A DNA stretch of 64,000 nt. Source: Sphingopyxis microcysteis (lineage in GTDB: Bacteria > Pseudomonadota > Alphaproteobacteria > Sphingomonadales > Sphingomonadaceae). The stretch lies in NCBI RefSeq assembly GCF_012274265.1, contig NZ_JAANYY010000003.1:556975-620974 (forward strand). The letters are read 5' to 3'. The position numbers and the translations under genes were made by a program. Below, in pieces: positions 59,695 through 64,000 of this stretch (position 1 is the stretch's first letter; each line of letters starts with the position of its first letter). Below the pieces are notes generated by a model that searched no databases, was not told the origin of the DNA, and saw only the letters and a list, made by a program, of their open reading frames with translations.

Positions 59695-59826
59695 CCCCTC
59701 CCCTTCAGGGGAGGGGCAGCGAGACTTGGCTCGGCAAAGCCGGGCCTCGTCGCAGCGGGGTGGGGTCTTTCGGCCTTGCTCTACGCCGCGAAACCCCACC
59801 CCAACCCCTCCCCTGAAGGGAAGGGG
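59695..59826. repeat. Dispersed palindromic repeat element, copy D
   Basis: It begins CCCCTCCCCTTCAGGGGAGG and ends CCCCTCCCCTGAAGGGAAGG plus GG. The middle has GACTTGGCTCGGCAAAGCCG (a local hairpin, in place of the GGCAGCTTGCTGCC of copies A and C) and TTTCGGCCTTGC. Its right-hand GGGAAGGGG lies about 9 nt before the murJ GTG and can serve as its ribosome binding site. Confidence 0.85.
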
Positions 59827-59834
59827 CTTTACCG

Positions 59835-61412
59835 GTGAGCGGCCTGCTCAAAAGCGTCGGGACGATCGGCGGGCTGACGATGGTCAGCCGCATCTTCGGC
59901 TTTGCGCGCGACATGCTGCTCAGCCGCATCCTCGGCGCCGGCGGCGTGGCCGATGCGTGGCAGCTGGCGTTCCAGCTGCCCAATATCTTTCGCCGCCTGT
60001 TCGCCGAGGGTGCTTTTGCCGCCGCCTTTGTCCCGCTGTTCAACCAGCGGATGACCAAGGAAGGCGACCATAGCGAGGCGCGCGCCTTTGCCGATGCGGT
60101 GCTGGCGGTGCTGATCCCGATCCTGATCGTCTTTTCGGCGCTGCTGCTGATCGTCATGCCGTGGATCATGCACCTGTTCGCCAGCGAGGCGCTGCGCGCC
60201 GACAGCGAAAAATTCGACCTGACGGTCATGATGGCGCGCATCGCCTTTCCGTATCTGGCGTTCATGAGCGTCGCGACCTTGTTCGCGGCGATCCTCAACA
60301 GCCTGTCGCGCTTTGCCGCGGCGGCGGCGGCGCCGATTCTGCTCAACATCTGCCTAGTCGCAGCCTTGCTCCTCGGCATGGTCACCGGCGATGGCGGCGA
60401 AGCGGCCAAGGCGGCCACCGGCCTGTATCTGGCGATTTCGGTGTCGCTGGCCGGGCTGTTCCAGCTCGTCTGGCTCCTGTTCTGGGTGCGGCGCTCGGGC
60501 TTTCGGCCGGCGCTCCGCCGCCCGCAGCTGACCCCCGGCGTGCGCGAAATGGGGGTGCTGATCCTGCCCGCGGTGTTCGGCGCCGGGGTCTATCAGATCA
60601 GCCGCTTCGTCGATCTGTTCTTCATCGCCTCGCTGCCCGACAAGAGCATCACCTATCTGGCGATGGCCGATCGGCTCAACCAGCTGCCGCTCGGCATCAT
60701 CGGCATCGCGCTCGGGACCGCGATCCTGCCCGCGCTGTCGCGCTTCGTGGCGCTCGACGACCGCGACGGGGCGGCGCGCCTGCAAAGCAATGCGGTCGAA
60801 CTGGCGATGCTGCTGACCGTGCCCGCGGCAGTCGCGCTGTTCGTCGCCGGTCCTTCGATCACCAGCGCCTTTTACGTCGGCGGCCAGTATAGCGTCGCCG
60901 ACGGCCTCGCGACCGGCGCGGTGGTCGGCGGGCTCGTCGTCGGCCTGCCCGCCTATGTGCTGGTCAAGGTGCTGGTTCCCAATTTCTTCGCGCGCAAGGA
61001 CACCCGCACCCCGGTGTGGACCGCCGCGATCTCCTTGCTCATCAATATCGGCCTCAACCTGGCGCTGATCCCATCGCTCGGCATCGTCGGGCTGGCGCTC
61101 GCCGGATCGATCGCAGCGTGGTGCAATGTCGCGATGCTCTATGCCATCCTGCACCGCAAAGGCCTGTTCCGGCTGACCGGGCGGGTCGCCGGGCGGATCG
61201 CGCGCATCATCCTTGCCGCGGCGGCGATGGCGGCGGCGCTGATGGTGGCAATCCCGCTGGCGGGCGACGCCTTTGTCGGCGGGGTGTTCGAGCGGATCGT
61301 TGCGCTGAGCGCGATCGTGGCCCTGGGCGGGCTCATATTCTTTGGTTGCGCCATGCTGTTCGGCGTGGTCAATCGCGACACCATCGGCCAGCTGCGCCGA
61401 CGCAAACTCTAA
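59835..61412 (+). CDS. murJ: Lipid II flippase MurJ
   Basis: A 525-residue membrane protein with about 14 helices and the MurJ/MviN opening [48 protein letters not shown], and [20 protein letters not shown]. It flips lipid II across the inner membrane for peptidoglycan synthesis. The start is GTG 59835; the upstream repeat provides the purine-rich site. trpS follows after about 10 nt, so the two are probably co-transcribed. Confidence 0.96.
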   Translation: MSGLLKSVGTIGGLTMVSRIFGFARDMLLSRILGAGGVADAWQLAFQLPNIFRRLFAEGAFAAAFVPLFNQRMTKEGDHSEARAFADAVLAVLIPILIVFSALLLIVMPWIMHLFASEALRADSEKFDLTVMMARIAFPYLAFMSVATLFAAILNSLSRFAAAAAAPILLNICLVAALLLGMVTGDGGEAAKAATGLYLAISVSLAGLFQLVWLLFWVRRSGFRPALRRPQLTPGVREMGVLILPAVFGAGVYQISRFVDLFFIASLPDKSITYLAMADRLNQLPLGIIGIALGTAILPALSRFVALDDRDGAARLQSNAVELAMLLTVPAAVALFVAGPSITSAFYVGGQYSVADGLATGAVVGGLVVGLPAYVLVKVLVPNFFARKDTRTPVWTAAISLLINIGLNLALIPSLGIVGLALAGSIAAWCNVAMLYAILHRKGLFRLTGRVAGRIARIILAAAAMAAALMVAIPLAGDAFVGGVFERIVALSAIVALGGLIFFGCAMLFGVVNRDTIGQLRRRKL

Positions 61413-61422
61413 TGGGACAGAT

Positions 61423-62424
61423 ATGATGCGGACGTTATCGGGCATTCAGCCCACCGGAAACTTGCACCTCGGCAATTATCTGGGCGCGATCCGCAACTGG
61501 GTGCGGATGCAGGACGAGATGCCGGGCGACAAGCTCTATTTCCTCGCCGACCTGCACGCGATCACCGTCCACAACGACCCCGCCGAGCTGACCGCGAACA
61601 CGCGCGAGATGGCGGCGGCGCTGATGGCCGCAGGGATCGACCCCGCCAAGGCGATCCTGTTCAACCAGGCGCGCGTCCCCGCCCATGCCGAGCTCGGCTG
61701 GCTGCTGTTCTGCACCGCCCGGATCGGCTGGCTGAACCGGATGACGCAATTCAAGGAAAAATCGGGCAAGAACCGCGAGGGCGCCAGCGTCGGGCTTTAC
61801 GCCTATCCGGTGCTGCAGGCCGCCGACGTCCTGCTCTATCAGACGACGCATGTTCCCGTCGGCGACGACCAGAAACAGCATCTGGAGCTTGCGCGCGACA
61901 TCGCGACAAAATTCAACCTCGATACGGGAACCGAGACGTTCACGCTCCCCGAACCGACGATTCCGAAGGCCGCGGCACGGATTATGAGCCTGCGCGACGG
62001 CAATGCCAAAATGTCGAAATCGGACCCGAGCGATGCGAGCCGCATCAACCTGGTCGATGATGCCGACACGATCATGGCCAAGATCCGCAAGGCCAAGACC
62101 GACGCCGAACCGCTGCCGTCGGAGGTCGCGGGGCTGGAAGGGCGCGCCGAGGCACGCAACCTCGTGTCGATCTATGCCGCGATGGCCGATGAAAGCGTCG
62201 ACGACGTGCTGGCGCGCTTCGCCGGACAGGGGTTCGGCGCGTTCAAACCTGCTTTGGGCGAACTGCTCGTCGAAAGCCTGCGCCCGATCGCCACGCGGCT
62301 GACCGAACTCAAGGCCGACCCGGCGGCGATCGATGCGGCGCTGGAGGATGGCGCGGCGCGCGCGGCGGCGCTCGCGCGGCCGACGATCGACGCCGCCTAT
62401 GCGGCGTTGGGGCTGTGCCGCTAA
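61423..62424 (+). CDS. trpS: Tryptophanyl-tRNA synthetase
   Basis: A 333-residue class I synthetase: HIGH-like motif in [69 protein letters not shown] (dissected motifs [11 protein letters not shown] and [13 protein letters not shown]), and KMSKS in NAKMSKSDP. It charges tRNA-Trp. A MM start (61423) gives the family N-terminus; GGGACAG precedes it. It is 10 nt after murJ. Confidence 0.96.
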   Translation: MMRTLSGIQPTGNLHLGNYLGAIRNWVRMQDEMPGDKLYFLADLHAITVHNDPAELTANTREMAAALMAAGIDPAKAILFNQARVPAHAELGWLLFCTARIGWLNRMTQFKEKSGKNREGASVGLYAYPVLQAADVLLYQTTHVPVGDDQKQHLELARDIATKFNLDTGTETFTLPEPTIPKAAARIMSLRDGNAKMSKSDPSDASRINLVDDADTIMAKIRKAKTDAEPLPSEVAGLEGRAEARNLVSIYAAMADESVDDVLARFAGQGFGAFKPALGELLVESLRPIATRLTELKADPAAIDAALEDGAARAAALARPTIDAAYAALGLCR

Positions 62425-62578
62425 TCGTCTGACCGGGCTTGCTTATTGGCAGCGGCACCCGATATCGGATAGGGAACCATGATGCGACGAGCCGGGTTCA
62501 ACCAAGGTTAAGTCGCATCGGCGCAGTCATGGTATAAAGCGCCAGAGATGTGCGCCCCCGAATCACGGAGCCAAGACG

Positions 62579-63295
62579 ATGAGCAATTCGACCCTTCGCC
62601 ACCTCGGCCTTCGCCGCTTGGGACTCGCCGCGATGACCGGCGCCGCGCTGGCGCTCGCCGGCTGCGCGACGCCGTTCAAGGCCGATGTCGCGCGTTTCCA
62701 GACCCAATTGCCCGCGCCGCAGGGCCAGAGCTTTGTCGTCGAGGCGAACAACCCGGCGCTCGCCGGCGGCATCGAATTTGGCCAATATGCCAATCTGGTC
62801 GCGGGCGAGCTGACGCGATACGGTTATCGCCCCGCCGCACCCGGCGAGCGCGCCGATCTGGTCGTGCGGATGGACTATGGCGTCGACAAGGGGCGCGAAC
62901 GCGTCGTGTCGAGCCCCGGTTTCGGCGACCCCTGGTATGGCGGCTATCGCGGCTATTATGGCGGCGGCTTCTATCGCCCGGTGATCGTCACCGGGCGCGG
63001 CGGGCGCCGCTACGTCTATGGCTATCGCGACCCCTTCCTGTGGGGCGGGTTCGGACCCGGCTTCGGCGGCTATAATGATGTCAGCAGCTATACGGTCTAT
63101 ACCAGCGGGCTGAACCTGCAGATCAACCGCGCCGCCGACGGATCGCGCCTGTTCGAAGGCCATGCCGAGGCGCAGTCGCGCGACAACAATTTGCAAACCA
63201 TCGTCCCCAATCTGGTCGAGGCGATGTTCACCGGCTTCCCCGGCAATTCGGGCGAGCGGGTGCGGATCACCGTGGCGCCGCCCGAAAAGGGGTGA
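62579..63295 (+). CDS. DUF4136-type lipoprotein
   Basis: A 238-residue lipoprotein with signal and lipobox (LALAGCAT, Cys29) and a DUF4136-like domain (VARFQTQLPAPQGQSFVVEA, ELTRYGYRPAAPGERADLVVRMDYG), interrupted by a Gly/Tyr/Phe-rich insert (GDPWYGGYRGYYGGGFYRPV, DPFLWGGFGPGFGGYND). The C-terminal part LNLQINRAADGSRLFEGHAEA is conserved. An envelope role is likely. CACGGAG precedes ATG 62579. Confidence 0.82.
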   Translation: MSNSTLRHLGLRRLGLAAMTGAALALAGCATPFKADVARFQTQLPAPQGQSFVVEANNPALAGGIEFGQYANLVAGELTRYGYRPAAPGERADLVVRMDYGVDKGRERVVSSPGFGDPWYGGYRGYYGGGFYRPVIVTGRGGRRYVYGYRDPFLWGGFGPGFGGYNDVSSYTVYTSGLNLQINRAADGSRLFEGHAEAQSRDNNLQTIVPNLVEAMFTGFPGNSGERVRITVAPPEKG

Positions 63296-63319
63296 GATTG
63301 CTGCACGGCTGAAAAAAAC

Positions 63320-63353
63320 GGCCCGCCTTTCGGATGAAAGGCGGGCCTTTTTT
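63320..63353 (+). terminator. Strong bidirectional intrinsic terminator
   Basis: GGCCCGCCTTTC (63320-63331) and GAAAGGCGGGCC (63336-63347) form a perfect 12-bp stem with a GGAT loop, followed by TTTTTT. An A-run lies on the left, so the structure can also terminate minus-strand transcripts from dnaA. Confidence 0.9.
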
Positions 63354-63405
63354 GTTTTGGCGTGTGGAGCAATGTCGGGTTGCGACCGGAAGTTGCCGCG
63401 CAATC

Positions 63406-63485
63406 ATCGTCATCCCGGACTTGATCCGGGATCCATTCACGCACCGTCGGAAGAATGGATCCCGGATCAAGTCCGGGATGACGAT
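63406..63485. repeat. CCCGGACTTGATCCGGG inverted repeat pair, copy 2
   Basis: Two 33-nt arms (63406-63438 and 63453-63485) are exact inverse copies separated by 14 nt. Each contains CCCGGACTTGATCCGGG, the same core as the element between rnpA and yidD. The hairpin would be extremely stable. Confidence 0.9.
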
Positions 63486-63607
63486 GGTGTGGAAACGACC
63501 GACGGAAGAAAGACGTCGCCCCCGCCTTCGCGGGGGCGACGGTATGGGTACGTCCGCTCCCTCCCCCCCAAAAAAAAGCCGTCGATACCCCGCGCCGCCT
63601 CCAGCGC

Positions 63608-63651
63608 TGTGGACAATCCCGGGGATAACCCCGGCATCACCCTGTGGATCA
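63608..63651. promoter_or_regulatory. Cluster of DnaA-box-like 9-mers at the 3' end of dnaA
   Basis: TGTGGACAA (63608-63616), GGGGATAAC (63621-63629) and TGTGGATCA (63643-63651) each match the DnaA box TGTGGATAA (or its inverse TTATCCACA) at seven or eight of nine positions on the plus strand, or partly in the second case. They are spaced 13-22 bp apart and the third overlaps the dnaA stop. Confidence 0.45.
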
Positions 63652-64000
63652 GCTGTTCAAACTGCGCCGGATCGCGGCGATTTCGGCGTCGAGTTCGCTG
63701 TCGGCGACGCGCAGCGCCTCGACCGTGCGCACCGCGTGGATCACCGTCGAATGATCGCGTCCGCCGAAACGGCGGCCGATCTCGGGATAGGAGCGCGGGG
63801 TGAGCTCCTTGGCCAGATACATCGCGACCTGCCGCGGGCGCGCGACCGCGCGGACGCGGCGTTTCGACGCCATCTCACTCTTGTCGAGCCGGTAATGCGC
63901 GCACACCGCGCGCTGGATCTCGTCGATCGTGATCCGCGGGCGCGCGCTGCGGACATTTTCGGCGAGCCGATCCTCGGCAAGCGCGAGGTCGATCGTCATG
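63649..64000 (-). CDS. dnaA: DnaA C-terminal region (partial; start beyond the window)
   Basis: The last 116 residues of the initiator are visible and the frame stays open to the window edge. The sequence contains [46 protein letters not shown]-like [16 protein letters not shown], and the domain IV signature [16 protein letters not shown], which binds DnaA boxes. The apparent ATG at 63999 is internal. The AAA+ domain lies upstream outside the window. Confidence 0.93.
   Translation of the reverse strand, partial: MTIDLALAEDRLAENVRSARPRITIDEIQRAVCAHYRLDKSEMASKRRVRAVARPRQVAMYLAKELTPRSYPEIGRRFGGRDHSTVIHAVRTVEALRVADSELDAEIAAIRRSLNS

Larger units (their letters stand above)
63296..63648. other. 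353-bp intergenic region between the DUF4136 gene and dnaA
   Basis: It contains, in order, a strong bidirectional terminator (63320-63353), a perfect long inverted repeat (63406-63485), a short C-rich stretch and a cluster of DnaA-box-like 9-mers near the dnaA stop. No protein-coding gene is supported. Confidence 0.8.

Noticed and set aside
16181-59826. Repeats considered as CRISPR
   Set aside because: The copies are dispersed single elements of 125-155 bp with palindromic ends, not short direct repeats separated by uniform spacers, and no cas gene is present.

Overview
The window is about 64 kb of GC-rich chromosome from an alphaproteobacterium. The gene content points to the order Sphingomonadales, most likely Sphingopyxis or a close relative: a PopZ-type DUF2497 protein beside tolC, a TimA/Tim44-like adaptor followed by mltA and opposite secB, a mutY/dciA/dsbA/smc block, CAAAG-type inverted repeats, and GGGGAGGGG-ended dispersed repeats. 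This assignment is an inference from protein families and synteny, not from a database search. No prophage, insertion sequence, integrase or CRISPR array was seen.

Layout. 0-7.5 kb: the end of an amidohydrolase, a four-gene tripartite ABC exporter (permease, ATPase, HlyD adaptor, NodT-type outer membrane factor) with a divergent TetR regulator, and a three-gene DUF2269/dehydrogenase/DCC operon. 7.5-12.9 kb: a degraded stretch, then an RNA-repair locus (rtcB, an unrecognised gene, rtcA) under a clear sigma-54 promoter with a highly structured leader, divergent from rtcR, then tRNA-Cys. 13-15.9 kb: degenerate PCMT-family protein, tolC, popZ. 16.3-26.4 kb: nudC, a Tat-exported family VIII esterase/beta-lactamase and mutY on the minus strand; dciA, two DsbA-like proteins and smc on the plus strand; ubiA convergent. 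26.4-34.8 kb: a surface module (TadG-like and two TadE-like proteins, and two large secreted DUF11 proteins) lying among the housekeeping genes ubiA, rsmE and gshA. 36-41.6 kb: a methyltransferase-like membrane protein, M23 peptidase plus bactofilin, two small domain proteins and comM.

41.7-47.8 kb: a TetR-controlled cassette with nine small metabolic or stress-type genes behind it (VOC, DUF4287, alpha/beta hydrolase, GST, a tandem DUF1428 fusion, two more VOC proteins, GST), most with an AAGGAGAGA-like ribosome binding site. 47.8-52.8 kb: a ClpP-like periplasmic protein, an entericidin, a PGPGW membrane protein, and the rpmH-rnpA-yidD-yidC-engB cluster. 52.9-64 kb: GST, LysE exporter, cupin, dapE, Smr protein, mltA, Tim44-like, secB, murJ, trpS, a DUF4136 lipoprotein, and the 3' end of dnaA.

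The most interesting region is the Rtc locus. It combines a GG-N10-GC sigma-54 promoter, a 7+5+7 inverted repeat over the -24 element, a leader of about 147 nt folding into three hairpins of which the first begins at the predicted transcript start, and an uncharacterised 156-residue protein encoded between rtcB and rtcA. Other points worth a second look are a hairpin that buries the smc start codon, a tandem DUF1428 fusion, Ca-binding-like loops in a TadE-like pilin, and four related intergenic repeat elements, one of which appears to supply the murJ ribosome binding site.
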